This document shows positions 11,151 to 24,193 of a stretch of 64,000 bases of DNA, piece after piece. This DNA comes from Eublepharis macularius (taxonomy: Eukaryota > Chordata > Lepidosauria > Squamata > Eublepharidae): contig NC_072794.1 in assembly GCF_028583425.1 (NCBI RefSeq), forward strand, positions 23,433,232 through 23,497,231, given 5' to 3'. Position numbers and translations under genes: made by a program. A model generated the notes under the pieces. The model had not been told where the DNA came from. It searched no databases and saw nothing but the letters and a program-made list of their open reading frames with translations. How positions within the stretch are numbered: the stretch's first letter is position 1; each line of letters begins with the position of its first letter.

Positions 11151-13715
11151 GTCAAGTCAAGTTTATTATTACAGTCTGCGACCAGTACATATAAAACCAT
11201 TTGCAAATCAGTTTAAAAACAGTCGAGACTGGATACTGGGGAAGAACGATGAATAAATATAAGAGTAAAAAAATAAGATCATCATAAATTAGTAGTTTAA
11301 GCTGCCTTATGCAATTTACGTTGCTTGTAGACCTGGGCACAGAATCTTGCTACTTGATGTGGTGTCTGGCGATTCCCATCAGACAAAAGATAATCAAGTT
11401 TGATTTTATTTGAACTTCCAAGGAATCTTTCTACTAATGGACTGATGGTTTCTGCTCTAATTTTACTATGACTTGGGCAGTTGAAGAAGATGTGCTCCAT
11501 TGAGTCAATTTCTCTTAGGGGATAGGAGCAAAGCCTAAGAGAGTAATGGACAGCTTTAAACTTTCCTTCCAGGATGGCAGAGGGTAGAGTTGAACTTCTA
11601 GCTAAAGCAAATGCCCTTCTGGAGTTACTGGATTCAAGAAAGTAAAAATAGGCTGCAGGAGCGGCAATATATTTAGTAGTATCTGAAGAAATAAAACCTG
11701 GTGCTCTAAGAAAATGTTTGTCTTTCAATGTCTGTCACTCTCTGCTTAATGAGTGATTTTACTCGGTCTAACCCCATGACTCGCAAACTTTGAGGGGAAA
11801 GACCCAATTTTCCCAGGGATTTCAGAATCGCCTTTTGCCAATTAGATTGAAATTTGTCTTGGAATAACAGAGGGAGTAGACGTTGCGGGTTTAGACGTCC
11901 TGACACCCTTTTGAAAATTGAAAGGATGGTGATTCTGGCCTCTACCCTTAACATTCCTGTTTCCAGTCTAACCCATGAGTTAGGCATGCATTTGGGCACT
12001 TGTAATAGGGCTGTAAGGAATTTGGACTGCACTCTCTCAAGTTGAGAGAAAGAGGAGGATGGCAGCCCCAAGAATGATCCATATAGTAATTGGGCCAATG
12101 GTTTGGCTTTAAACAATCTGAGTGCAGCTGGTACATACTGCCCCCCTTGTGATCGATAGAATTTCAGTATACCATGTGCTGTTTTTTCTCCCACATCAGC
12201 AATGAAGCTGCTATGTGTTGTTTTGGTACCTGAGGCTTGCAAAACTACACCCAAATATTTGAAGCTACTAAGTTGTTCTAACTGATGCCCCTGAAGCTCC
12301 CATCATCTGATCTTTGGATTTTTACCGAAAGCCAGGATCTTAGTTTTTTGGTAATTAGTTAGAAGGTGTTCAGTATCAGAGAATTGGGAGAATTTTTTTA
12401 GGGCTTGTTTCAGCCCTATGGGGGTCCTAGAAAGTAATACAGCATCATCTGCATAGAGCAGTACGTGAATGTGCCTATTTGATAATTTGGGAGCGTGCAA
12501 TCCAGGGTCATTCAAAAGGTTTACCAAATTGTTGATGTAGAAGATAAACAGAAAGGGGGCTAGAAGGCACACCTGCCTGTAAGTTTGAATGGGGTCAGTC
12601 AAATGCCCAATTCGGCTGCACCTTACTCAGGGCAGTTTGCTTGTGCATAGCCCCCAAAAGGGACAGCAGTCGCCTATCAATAGAGGAGGCCTGCAGTTTC
12701 CTCCAAAGTCTATTTCTAGAGACTGTGTCAAAAGCTGCTTTTAAATCAACAAATGCCCAGTAAAGTGATGCTTGGTCTCCTGTAGCGTATTTCTCTACAA
12801 GGTGTTGCATTACTAGGCAGTGATCTATTGTTGACCTGCCAGCTCTAAACCCAGCTTGCTCATCAGCAATTATATCCTCCTGTTCTAGCCAGTCTAAAAA
12901 TTTCTCCAGCAGATGTTTTGTAGACAACTTGCTTACAATGCTTAGTAAGCTGATTGGTCTATAATTGGATGGATCCTCCTTCTTTCCCTTCTTATGGAAG
13001 GGGACTACTATAGCCATTCCCCAATCATTGGGGATGTAGCCGGTTTCATCAATATAAGTAAATAGGGAGGCTAGGAAAGTTGCCCACCAGTCCTTATTTG
13101 TTTTTAGTAATTCTGGAGATATTCCATCAAGCCCAGGGGCTTTTGCATTCTTTAACTGGCTAATATAAGCTTTTACCTCTTCGGCATGAACTGGGGGGCA
13201 TTTGGCCAGATTTTCTATTGTTAGGGCAAGAGGGGGTTGAATAAGATCATCATACATTGTTTGGAAAAAAGTCCATTTATCTGGGGGGATACAGGAAGCC
13301 AAGGGGGAGGCGGCTGTGGAGGCGCGGTTTGACACTAGTTTCCAGAACACCACTGAGTTTTTGCTCGTAGCTGCTTCAATTATATTGGCCCACAGTTTTC
13401 TGGTATGTTCTTTCTTACAGCGGGCAACCAGTGATTTATATTTCTTTTTTAAAAATGAAAGAGAACGATATGCATCCTGTCAGGTCTTTTCATCAGCTCT
13501 CAGTGCTAACTTATAGGCATAGATTAAAGCATTTTTAGCACAAATACAGCTTTGATCAAACCAAGGTTTAGATGACAAATTGGTCTTGACCAGTTTTCCC
13601 TCTCGAGCACCTACCAAAAGTGGCCTTAAAGGATTGGACGAGGTCATCATAACTCTTTAAAGGATTTTCAGATTTTGAGGAAACCTTAAAAGCTTGACTA
13701 TATAGTTGTAGGTTC
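11151..13715 (-). mobile_element. 5'-truncated LINE (Vingi/Ingi- or R4-like reverse transcriptase)
   Basis: A perfect 13-base target duplication (tagtgcagaggta, 11138-11150 and 13716-13728) brackets the element. On the minus strand the endonuclease-RT linker is followed by reverse transcriptase motifs: NYRPISLL, GFRAGRST, DLKAAFDT and, after a frame change near 12600, LLYADDAVLL (12303-12602). A C-terminal part with a Cys/His cluster (CSYPLREIDSMEHIFFNCPSH, 11297-11728) follows. The 3' tail ends in AATAAACTTGACTTGACT. The endonuclease is missing, so this copy is 5'-truncated and also has frameshifts. The family name is inferred from motif style, not a search. Confidence 0.75.
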
Positions 13716-13728
13716 TAGTGCAGAGGTA

Positions 13729-14990
13729 TTTTTCCCTGCACTTGTTCCTCTGCAGCAAGTATGCTCTGCGCATTGCTACAGCAGAATTTCCCTACTTTCC
13801 TCCCTTTTATTGCAGCCATGAAGCTGACTTTCTGCCCATTTCTTTCCAGACACAGCAGAATAGCTGTGAAGATTTTAGTGTTTTCCACTCTGCCTCTTGC
13901 TCTATGAAGTGGGTTTTTTTCTTCACTCTGGAGGCAGTTTCCCACCTTTTCCCTTTTGTTTTCCTTCTCACTTCTTGCTTGGCTTCCTCAAGTTGCTGAA
14001 AAGTTTCTTTTTGTAGCATTGGAAGCTATTTCCCCACCTTTTTCCTGGCTGGCACAACAGAGTGTCTTCTACTCCCACCCCCTTCTCATGTTTGCTGTGA
14101 GACAATGAGAGAGAGAATTATGTTGTACTTGAAAAGGAGATACTTTTGTCTGCAGTTACTTAGTTTGTTTGCTTTCTTCTTTTTAGCTGGCTCTCTGGAG
14201 AGCTAAAAAGGAGTAGTTTCAGTAAGGATTGTTCCTCTCAAGTTGACTGAGACTTCTGAGATAACTTTGAGTCTCCTAGATTATTTTGAGATGCAGCAAT
14301 GACTGGCAGTATTATCTGAAAGCGAGATGATATAACTCATAAGGTTTGCCTTTTTCGAGAGTTAATGATCTCATATTGCCTATCCAAAGCCATACCATAC
14401 TGCTGTTATTCAAAGAGCAATATACATTAATCGCTAGCATCTTTTTCACCTTAATAATTACTTCAACTGGTCCACTTTGTTGGGGGGAAAAGTTAAAAAT
14501 AGCTTTTCTTCAGAGGTGCAATGGATCTTGAATCAATAGAGAGTCAGCACACGAGTTTAGCTTTTAAAATTATTTACTTCTAAAGGAAAAAAGGTTAACA
14601 GGATTGCCTACAAAATAACAAATGCCTGGAGCTACATTCTCACTACTGGTTACAAACAAAGAGCTGTGATAACTGAATGGAGAATCTTCTTCTTCCTCTG
14701 TCTTCTTGACCCTGAAAGAAAATCACCTGACCTGTTGACCAATAACAGTTTACAAACACTCTCAAGTTTCCCGGGCTTGCAGATTATTGGCTTTGAGCCA
14801 GGTTCCCCTTCCAGGTCAATCTAAACAATAGCATGGTAGGTAAACACATTAACCCCATAATGACTGAATCTCAGACCTTGCAACACACATATATTCCAAC
14901 ACATTTATGGTACAGGTTTCTCCTATTTGTTTTACATATTGGGAAATGTCTTGTTGGGGTAGTGGTGTTCATTTGAGAGTCTTTCTCCAT
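13729..14990. other. Unassigned non-coding stretch
   Basis: No credible coding region, tRNA or terminal repeat was recognised here. Short open frames on both strands look like chance. The part near 14570-14830 has the AT/GC texture of an old LTR, but no paired ends were found. Confidence 0.4.
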
Positions 14991-16746
14991 CAGGCTGCTC
15001 CCCTTGCCAAAGATTGCTGGCATTGATTGTCTGAGCCTGGTGTGGGATGCCGAGGAGAGTATAGCCATCTGTCTGGTGTACCGATCGCCCAGCACACCAG
15101 CAGATGCTGTGCCTGGCCTGTTAAAGGCGGTGACTGGCTGGACCTTGGAGTACCCCAGGCTTCTGGTTTTAGGGGACATCAATGTCCATGCCGATGATGC
15201 TACCTCCTCACAGGCCATGGACATGATAGCCTCCATGGCAGCATTAGGACTCTCCCAGTTTGTATCAATGCCCACACATCGAGCAGGACACACACAGGAT
15301 TTGATCTTTGGGTTCGGGATACAGGTGGATCTGGATGAAGCTATAGCAGTGCCATGGTCAGACCACCTCATCCTGAGGGCTTGTCTGGGCACCATGACCT
15401 CCTCCTGCTTGGGCGATGAGCTGATTTATGCTCGCCCATGGAGTCAAATGGATCCAATTGAATTGCAGAATGCTCTGCAGGATCCGATGCCCCCTGGTGG
15501 CTCATTGGATGAGCTGATAGAGGACTGGAATTCCCGTTTCTCTGAAGCTATTGATGAGATTGCTCTCTCCGCCCCCGAACTAGAGTAGCTCCTTGGTATA
15601 CTGATGAGCTACGACAAATCAAATGGGAGCTGAGACGGCTAGAGCGAGTGTGGCGGCGACTCCATGATGAAGTGACAAGAACATCTTATAGGACGTTTAT
15701 GAAGGCCTATGAGATGGCACTGAAAGCTACAGAGACTACTATGCAGCTTCCACTGCGTCCACTAGTTCTCGCCCAGCACAACTTTCCAGAGTGATTTGGT
15801 CTTTAACGTCCCTCACACATGGGACAAATAAAAATGTAAATTCGGTAATAAGCTGTGAGGCTTTTGGAGACTATTTTGCAGATAATATCTTGTCACTCCG
15901 CCAGGATCTGTCCACCACAGTTGATGCAGTTGATGCAGTATGTGTACTAGAGGCCCCTTGGTCGTCCTCAGGGTTGACATTAGATCAATTCAGGCCACTC
16001 TCCCAGGAGGAGGTGGGCAGGGTCCTTCATGCTGTGAAACCTACCACGTGCCCACTGGACCCATGCCCATCATGGCTGGTGAAAAGTGGTGGTGATGGGA
16101 TTTGGGCACCATTAGCTGACATCATTAATTTTTCTCTGAGTTCTGGGTTTTTTCCAGACTCACTGAAAGAGGCAGTGGTGTGGTCCTTATTAAAGAAACC
16201 ATCACTGGATCCTGCTGATCCAGCCAATTATCACCCAGTTTCGAATATTCCATTCCTCGGTAAGGTAATTGAGAGGGCGGTAGCGGAACAGCTGCAGGTA
16301 TACCTGGGTGATGCCTCTATCCTGGATCTATTCCAGTCCAGCTTCAGGCCTGGCCATGGTACAGAGACGGTTCTGGTTGCCCTCACAGATGATCTGTGGC
16401 GACACCTGGACCGGAGTGGGTCGGCACTGCTGATTCTTTTAGATCTTACAGCAGCATTTGACATGGTCAGTCATAATCTTCTGACCCATTCCCTTGCCAA
16501 TGTGGGGATTCGTGGAACAGCCCTGCAGTGGCTGAACTCCTTCCTTCACAATCTAGGACAGAGAGTGGCACTCAGGGAACAGATGTCTGCTTACCATTCT
16601 TTGGTATGTGGCATCCGTCAGGGGGCGATTCTTTCCCCGATGCTATTTAACATCTATATGTGCCCCCTTGCCCGGTTAGCCCGCAGCTTTGGGCTAGGTT
16701 GTCACCAGTATACGGATGACACTCAGCTCTATCTGCTGATGGATGG

Positions 16747-17746
16747 TGTTATGACCTTTACTTTCTTTTGGGTAGATTTTTCTTTTAATCTATCCCTTAA
16801 CTCTCTGGGTAGTCTGCTGCCACCAGGAATATTTTATTCCAAGATATTTTATTTAAATTTTCCCTTTGGTAACGTTCCTAAGCGTCAGGCTCCTTCATGG
16901 TTCTATGTGGCCCTGAAGATAGGAATGGGATATAGCAATGACAGCTACACTGGGATATAGCAAAACAAAAATAAACTTTTATTTAGTCGAGAAGCGTATC
17001 GGTTTCATAAACGTAGTTCTCGGTTCTTAAAGTTACTTCATTTACTCTCATTCACACAGCTGGCCTCTCTTTCCCTGACTGAGTGTCCTTTCACAAACAT
17101 GCTCAGTTCAGGTTCTCTCATAAACACTTCAACATATTCAGGCAGCACACAGCTAGCCTCCTTTCTTCTGACTAAAAATTTTCTCTCTACTCTCAGTCTC
17201 AAACTGCATTCACTCCACCCACCCTCTCAGTCCTCAACCAATCATATTGTCAGAAACTGTTTTAACCTAAGTAACGCCATATTTAATCGTGTAGTGTTTA
17301 GACTTCTTTCCCTCCAGGCAATACCTGCAAGGAGCCGATTCCATGGGAAAGGATCCTGTCTTATCTGCTGTTTCGACCTTGGCCAGCTCAGCACACCTCT
17401 GAGAAGTTTTTCTGTATGAACTTGGGGGGGGGGGGGAGGCTGGACTCCGGGAGTGTGAAATGTAACAACCTTTACTCTATGATTCATTCCTAGCAACCCT
17501 TTGCTCGGCCAGGATCTCTAATCCTGGAATATGCACATCTGGGCTTGAATGCTGTCTTTCACAATAAACCTTTCGAAATCAAAAGACCGCGTCTTCTTGC
17601 AGAAGGGAGTGAAACAGACTATCAATTCTGGAATGCCATAGCCTGAAACATATCACTCACTCATCCATCTCCTTCACCCCCCCACTTTTCACCTATCTCA
17701 TCAAGCATTTAAAGATACATGCACACATTTACTTGGAATCATTACA
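16747..17746. mobile_element. 1000-bp solo LTR nested in L2
   Basis: The insert begins TGTTATGA and ends TCATTACA, a nearly perfect inverted pair in the TGT...ACA form. It is flanked by GATGG at 16742-16746 and 17747-17751, a 5-base target duplication. AATAAA motifs occur near 16970 and 17563. The L2 reading frame resumes directly after it. A 5-base duplication suits Ty3/Gypsy or some retroviral integrases. No internal genes are present, so it is a solo LTR fossil. Confidence 0.7.
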
Positions 17747-17972
17747 GATGGCCAGTCCGATCTTGCTTTGGATTCCTTGGTCAAGGGTCTTGAGGCTGTG
17801 ACGGTATGGTTACATCAGAGTCGCCTGAAATTGAATCCCCTGAAGACAGAGGTTTTGTGTCTGGATCATGGGGCAATCGAGCTGGGAACCGGCTCCCAGC
17901 CATTGATGGGGTACAATTGAAACCTTCCCTGATGGTGAGGAGTCTGGGTGTGACCTTGGATGCTACACTTTC

Positions 17973-19961
17973 TTTTTTTTTTTTGAAAAATTTTTTATTG
18001 GGTTAGAGCATTATTATTTTTACATTACATTCAATTTTCCCCTAATTTTTCGTTTCTAACCCCCTCCCTTTCCCCCCCTTTTGTTGACTTCCAACAGCTT
18101 TCCCACCCTCTGTCCCTTTTCCCTTACTTCTATAAAATTCATCTGTCTAAAACAAATATACATTCTCCATTATATTAAGCAGTACATCTTTAACTCCTTT
18201 ACTTATTATACACCCAAACCATACGTCTTTAGATAAACAATTTATCCCATTTTCCAGTTTTGAATATTTCTATATATCATAAACCTATACATCGTAAACC
18301 ATAAAAAATTCCCCCCATTTAAATCAAACAATTTGATTTATTCTCTATATATTACTCATTTCATCTTTTTATGGTAATTCTATCTAACTTATCACATAAT
18401 CAATCAATTTAACTCTTCTATGCATTCAATTTGGTGCATATAAATCTTATCAGAGAAAGAAAATATTGTTAATTACTCAATCCTCATGTTTAAACCTTAT
18501 CATTAATTATTCTCTATCAGTATTCTATTACTTAATCTTTACATATCTATATATATCTCGATCAATTAATCTAACTGCTTATAAATTCACATTTCTCTTC
18601 CTCCCCCGGTAAAGTCACCCCTCCCTTTTATACTTTTATTATATATTTTATTATACTTCAGTAGTTCTCAAACTGCCACAGTTTTCCTCCCACCTCCCAT
18701 TTCTTCTCCAGATATTGTTTCAGCTTCTCCCAGTCTGTGTTAAACTGCCCTGAGTCCAGATCTCTCAGTTTTCTTGTCATCTTGTCCATTTCAGCCATGT
18801 ACAGCAATTTGTAGATCCAATCTTCAATAGTTGGCACTTCTTGTACTTTCCATTTCTGCGCATACAAAAGTCTAGCTGCTGCAGTCATATAAAAAATCAA
18901 CGTCCTATGATGGGCTGGAATTCCCTCCATTCCCAAGTTTAGCAGCAGGAGTTCTGGGTTCTTATTTATTTGAAACTGTAAAATTTCACTCATTTCTCTT
19001 ATTATTTCCCCCCAGAACTGCCTAGCTACCTCACACGACCACCACATATGATAGAGGGAGCCCTCATGCTTCCTACATTTCCAGCATTTGTTAGAAGTGT
19101 TCAAATTCCCTAGCGCAATCTTCTTTGGTGTCATGTACCAACGATAGATCATTTTATAAATGTTCTCTTTAATATTAGTACATGTCGTTGTCTTCATTGT
19201 AGTTTTCCACAGGTATTCCCATGCCTCCATTGTTATTTCTTTATTAAAGTTTATAGCCCATTTCACCATTTGTGTTTTAACTATCTCATCCTCGGTATAC
19301 CATTTCAACAGTACTTGGTATACCTTGGATATTCTTTTCTTGTCTTCTTTAAGAAGGGTCTGCTCTAGTTCCGAGTTCTCTGTTCGTATGCCCCCTTTTG
19401 CAACATCCGAATTATATAAATCTCTAATCTGTCTGTACTGGAACCAATCATAATTAGGTGACAGTTCCTCTTGCGTCTTTATTCTGAGTTTAGATACTTC
19501 AGTTTTAGTTATTTCTTTATACGTTAAACATTGTTGTTCATTATCAACAGCTCTCGGATCTATCACCTCGTATGGAACCACCCACAAGGGGGTTCCTTCT
19601 TGTAGGTAAATTCTGTACTTCTTCCAGATTGTATATAAACTTCTCCTTACAAAATGATGCAGGAACATCGAGTTGACCTTTACTTTGTCATGCCATAGGT
19701 ATGCGTGCCATCCAAAAATTTTTTTATATCCCTCTAGGGCTAATAGTTTCTTATTCTTTAATGTCATCCACTCTTTTAACCAAACTAGGCAGATTGCATC
19801 ATGATAAAGTCTCAGGTTGGGCAGTTGCATTCCGCCTCTTTCCTTTGCATCTTGTAGAACTTTTACTTTCACACGAGGCTTCTTGCCTGCCCAAACAAAA
19901 TCTGATATTTTCCTCTGCCATTTTTCAAATTGTTTAGAGTCTCTGATGATTGGTATTGTCT
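17973..19961 (-). mobile_element. 5'-truncated L1 nested in L2 (ORF2 C-terminal part)
   Basis: A 14-base target duplication, gatgctacactttc (17959-17972 and 19962-19975), flanks the insertion, and a poly-T run at 17973-17984 is its poly(A) tail on the minus strand. Segment 18658-19872 encodes 404 residues of L1 ORF2 C-terminal region: ERGGMQLPNLRLYHDAICLVW, then a Cys-rich motif (CWKCRKHEGSLYHMWWSC) and a Trp/Lys-rich end. That frame is uninterrupted, suggesting a fairly recent insertion. The endonuclease and reverse transcriptase are absent because of 5' truncation. Confidence 0.9.
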
Positions 19962-20899
19962 GATGCTACACTTTCAATGGAGGCCCAGGTCATGACTGTT
20001 GCCAGGTCTGCCTTTTTCCATCTTCGACAGGGCAGGCAACTGGCGCCCTATCTTTCACCACAGGACCTGGCCACAGTAATCCATGCAACGGTCACCTCCA
20101 GGCTAGACTACTGCAACTCACTCTATCCTGGACTGCCCTTGGGCCTGACCTGGAAGTTACAGCTGATCCAGAATGCAGTGGCACGCATCCTTACCGGAAC
20201 GCCCATCCGAGCGCACATTCATCATGTGCTGTGCCAGCTGCACTGGCTTCCAGTGGAGTTCCAGATCTGGTTCAAGGTGTTAACCTTGGTATTTAAAGCC
20301 CTTCATGGACTGGGACCTCCATACCTGCGGGACCGCCTCTTGCATTACATCCCCTGCAGGGTGTTGCGCTCTGCAGACAAGCAACTCCTGGTGGTCCCTG
20401 GCCCAAAGGACATCCATCTGGCCTCAACCAGGGCGAGTGCTTTTTCTGCCCTGGCCCTGGCATGGTGGAATGCTCTCCTGCTGGAGATCTGGACCCTGTG
20501 GGACCTGTTACAGTTTTGCAGGGCTTGTAAAATGGAGATGTTCTGCTGGGCCTTTGGCTGAGTGCCAGCGAGTGTCCTTCTTCTTCCATCTAAGACCACC
20601 ATTTCTTCCGGAGCTGCCCTCAGCCATCTGCCATGCCTGTATACAGACTCCCAATATTTGTTTAAATAGCCTGCTCCTCGGCTATTTTAATCATTTAAAA
20701 AAATATATTATTGATTTTATGTTTCTGTGATTTTAATGTATTTTTAATGTTGTTAGCCACCCTTAGCCCATCTGTGGGGAGGGCAGGGTATACATTAAAT
20801 AAATAAATAAATAAATAAAGTTACGGTGAGCTTTTGAGCTGCTTCATGTCTGTAGACAGGGCCATTTAGGGGGTGCTCAATAGGTTTTCTCAGTTGCAT

Positions 20900-22200
20900 T
20901 TTTTTCAAGAAAGTAATCTGTATAAAACTATGCCCCTCTTGAGGTCTGTGCCCAAGGCGGCTGCCTAGTTGGTCTAATGGTCTATAGTTATGGCAAACAG
21001 AAATGGGGAAAGGGGACAGCCTTGTCTAGCTCCCCTTGCTATATGGATATCTATCGAATGTACATTGTTAGTCCTAACTGTAGCTTTTGGAGAAAGATAA
21101 AGAGCATTAATGGCATTTTAGAATTGGTCACCAAAACCCATTTTTTGAAGTACAAGTTTTAGATATGGTATTTCCACTTAATCAAATGCCTTCTCTATAT
21201 CAAAGGCCAGAAGTAATGCAGGGGTTTTGTATGCTTCACAGAAATTAATTATAGTTAAAGTGTTACGTGTATTGTCAAAAAGATTCCTTATTGGCATAAA
21301 GCCAGTCTGGTCAAGGTGAATGTAGTTGGTTATTTAAATTTAGACAATCTTTTGGCAAATATGCTTGTAAAGATCTTTTGGTCTTGATTCAGTAAGGGTA
21401 TTGGTTGAGAAGATTTAGTATTTGTAATATCGTTGTCCTTTTTTGGAGTAACTACTATTTCAGCCTCTGACCAAGATAGAGGGATGCTACCTCCTATCAT
21501 AACAGAGTTGCATGTGGCATTTAGTGGAGTTGAAAGTAGGTGAATGTATTTTTTTGTAAAAATTTGGCAGGGAATTCATCCCTGTCTGAAGCTTTATTAT
21601 TTTTTTCAAGGATTTGATAGTGACTGTAACATCTTCTGTTGTGATTGGTTGGTCCAGATATTGTTTATGTTCTTGTGAGTTGTTTTCCAAATAATTTCCT
21701 GTGATGATAAATAATTTAAAATATGATTAGTGTCAGGATTGTCTGATGTACAAATGGTTTGGTAGTATTCAGAAAATAAATTGGCTAATTTTACAGAATT
21801 ATGGTTGTTGTGGGTTTTCCGGGCTGTATTGCCAAGACCACGGCAATACAGCCCGGAAAACCCACAACAACCATCATTCTCCGGCCGTGAAAGCCTTCGA
21901 CTTTACAGAATTAGTTTGAGTTTTTCCTGGGTGCCTTTAATAGCTTGTATAGAATGTGAGGAGGTTTTTTCCTTTAATTTTCAAGCAAGTAAGTTTATAG
22001 ATTGGGCAGCCTTTTTTGTGTTCATCTTCTAGTTTTCTTATTCTAGATATAATTTCATTTCTAATGTTTTCTTTTTGCTCTTCATGACAGGAGGCAATGG
22101 AGATTAATTTCCCTCTAAGTACCACTTCCATAGCATCCTACACGTGGATTTGAGGAATGCCACATAGTTTATTTGTTTCTATTGTTTAATTTCTAAAGAC
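20900..22200 (-). mobile_element. Old L1 fragment (ORF2 reverse transcriptase region)
   Basis: The minus strand reads through decayed L1 ORF2. Near 21937-22131 there is LRGKLISIASCHEEQ with a charged helix, the linker before the RT. Near 21487-21690 there is YLDQPITTEDVTVTIKSLKK, the RT entry. Near 21020-21330 there are GFMPIRNLFDNTRNT and ARGARQGCPLSPFLFAI. Stops and indels are frequent, so it is much older than the L1 at 17973-19961. A foldback insertion interrupts it at 21802-21901. Confidence 0.7.
21802..21901. repeat. 100-bp foldback insertion with 12-bp target duplication
   Basis: The insert starts with tggttgttgtgggttttccg, and this arm is followed after about 8 bases by its near-perfect reverse complement. 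A short tail (ccggccgtgaaagccttcgac) follows. It is flanked by tttacagaatta at 21790-21801 and 21902-21913. The 12-base duplication resembles LINE-primed insertion more than a cut-and-paste DNA element. Confidence 0.8.
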
Positions 22201-22904
22201 TTCAGAAGAAATTTTTGTTACGTAAACGTGATTTATTTAGTTTCCAATTTGTTTGATGTCCATTATTCTCAGTGTACATTCTGTCCAAGCATAGTCTGTC
22301 CACAACTTGTCACAAATCCTTGATATAAAGAGTTTGACTAATTAATTTAGGAGATAAGAATATGTCATTTAAATATGTAATTTAGAAGATAAGAATATGT
22401 AATCAATCCTTGTGTATATATTGTGGATAGAAGAGAAGTATGTATAGTCTGTTACCAGTGGGCTTTGAAGATGTCACTAGATCAATAAATAAAGCCTAAA
22501 GGCCATTAATTGATCTTAACAGCTTAGTAACTGTATTGTTAATTTAAATTGGTTTGACACGATAGGCAGTAAAATTTAAAAGGTCATTCAGAGAGGAGTG
22601 ATACAAATGTTTACTGCTGACACATTGATGTACCCATGCTGAACGAAAGCAGAATTGAAAGCCAAGAGAATCAAGTGCACTCTGCATGAAGACAGCTCGC
22701 CAGGTTGTTTTGATCTACAAGCAGCTCTCCGCACTGAAAGCAGTGAAAGCAGCTTTCTCAGTAATCATACTTTGCGATATTATCCAATACAATTTTTAAA
22801 GTTTGTATATGTACACTCACACATTATGCAATGCATTTATATTTTGTATCACTTTCATATTTATCAAAATACTTAATTTCACAGGTCAAGGGATGGCGTC
22901 TTGG
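22201..22904. other. AT-rich non-coding stretch, nothing recognised
   Basis: No gene, RNA gene or repeat end was recognised. The sequence is AT-rich with only short chance open frames. Confidence 0.4.
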
Positions 22905-23165
22905 AAATATAAATAATAATAATAACTGTGCTTATATATCACTCTTCTACACATATTAGTGCCTCACCCAGAGCAGTGAACAAATTAGTGTTATTCTTAT
23001 CCCCACAATGGAGCTGGGGCTGAGAGGAGTGCCTGACCCAAGGCCACCTACTGAGCTCATGTCAGTAGTGGGATTCAAACCAGTAGACTCCTGATTATGG
23101 TTTAGAACACATACTTAGTGAAACATATGCATTCTAAATAACGCTGTATGAACTTCACTGTAGTT
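22905..23165 (+). repeat. MIR/LINE-tail-like repeat plus a fragment shared with 10755-10830
   Basis: An ATA microsatellite at about 22907 leads into a segment with 'ttcttatccccacaatggag', 'cccaaggccacc' and 'gtgggattcaaacc', the order seen in the conserved 3' part of MIR/L2-type repeats. From about 23095 a fragment (tatggtttagaacacata) resembles 10755-10830. Both are decayed. From 23166 to 24150 nothing is recognised. Confidence 0.4.
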
Positions 23166-24151
23166 CTTTTTCTAGTATGGTGTATAACTGGTGCTTCTTT
23201 ATCTTTGACAGCCAATTGAAAATAGTGAACAGTATCAGATAAATGTTCTGTAATTGTTAGCAGAGACCAAGGATGATCTGGTCATGTAACTTTTCCTGTC
23301 ATTTTTACTAACCATCTCTCTTATCTTGCAGCTGGGCATACTGGTACTCTTGGCTAGGTAGAATGTCACATAATTGGAAATAGTAAAAAAGAATTAAATT
23401 ATGATTGGTTTGATATTTATCTATGTTATCATATGAAAAGATCTTAGATTTCTGCATAAGATAATATATAAAAAATATATAAAATATATAAAAAATCCAA
23501 ATAGCAGATCAGGGTTTTAGGCAAAAGAAATCTCATGAAGATCTAGGCAGGAAAGTTACCCTTGTAATATGTGCTACGGTAACTTGAATGCATTTCATCG
23601 TTAATCTGACTGAGTTAGATTTCATTAAGAAATGTTAGGAAACTTAATTATTGTTGTGTTCATCTGTTCTATTTTTCTATGTTTTATGTAAGGAAACATT
23701 TATATTTTGATACCTCACTTAATGAAAAAGACTAGCGTTTGTTAATGAAAGAAGCCATTAAGCTCTTAGGAGGAGTCTGTCTCCTGGTTGGGAGAGTGCA
23801 ACAAAAACATCCATCCCATTTATTTTGTACTGACAAACAGTTTCTCTGAAAAAGAGAAACGTGTTTTCAATTCTCACTTGAAGGTTTCAAACTGCTCAGG
23901 ATTTAAGATAAAACCTTCGACCCATCTCTACTGAGTATTTAATACTTTTTACTTAATGTTTAAAAGGAATGTTTAATATTTATGCCTAATATGATTATAG
24001 AAGCTATACTGTTTGAATTGTCTATATACTTATTTGTGTTGGATTGTTAGAAAAATTACAATTTTATGACACTTTTACCATTTTATAACATTACAACTTT
24101 GTACCACAAAAGTTTTAAGTTTTGCATGTAGAAGAGGATGCCAAAAATAAA

Positions 24152-24193
24152 GATCCCCATCCCCATCCCCATCCCCATCCCCATCCCCATCCC
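24152..24193. repeat. Hexamer array CCCCAT, about seven copies
   Basis: This is the first block of the compound satellite: perfect six-base units directly after unique sequence. Confidence 0.95.

Larger units (their letters stand above)
14995..20818 (+). mobile_element. L2-clade LINE, split by two later insertions
   Basis: Segment 15004-15588 encodes the endonuclease side (VLGDINVHADD, then SDHLILRA). Segment 15791-16746 encodes reverse transcriptase motifs (NYHPVSNIPFLGKVIER, FRPGHGTET, LLDLTAAFDMVSH, GAILSPMLFNIYM, QYTDDTQLYL). Note YTDD in place of the usual YADD. The frame continues at 17747-17972 and resumes at 19962-20561 (RLDYCNSLYPGLP, RILTGTP, LHWLPV), ending in a tail of AAAT repeats at about 20796-20818. 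A solo LTR (16747-17746) and an L1 (17973-19961) interrupt it. The endonuclease and RT frames are also separated by stops. Endonuclease motifs, RT style and tail match sauropsid L2. Confidence 0.85.
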
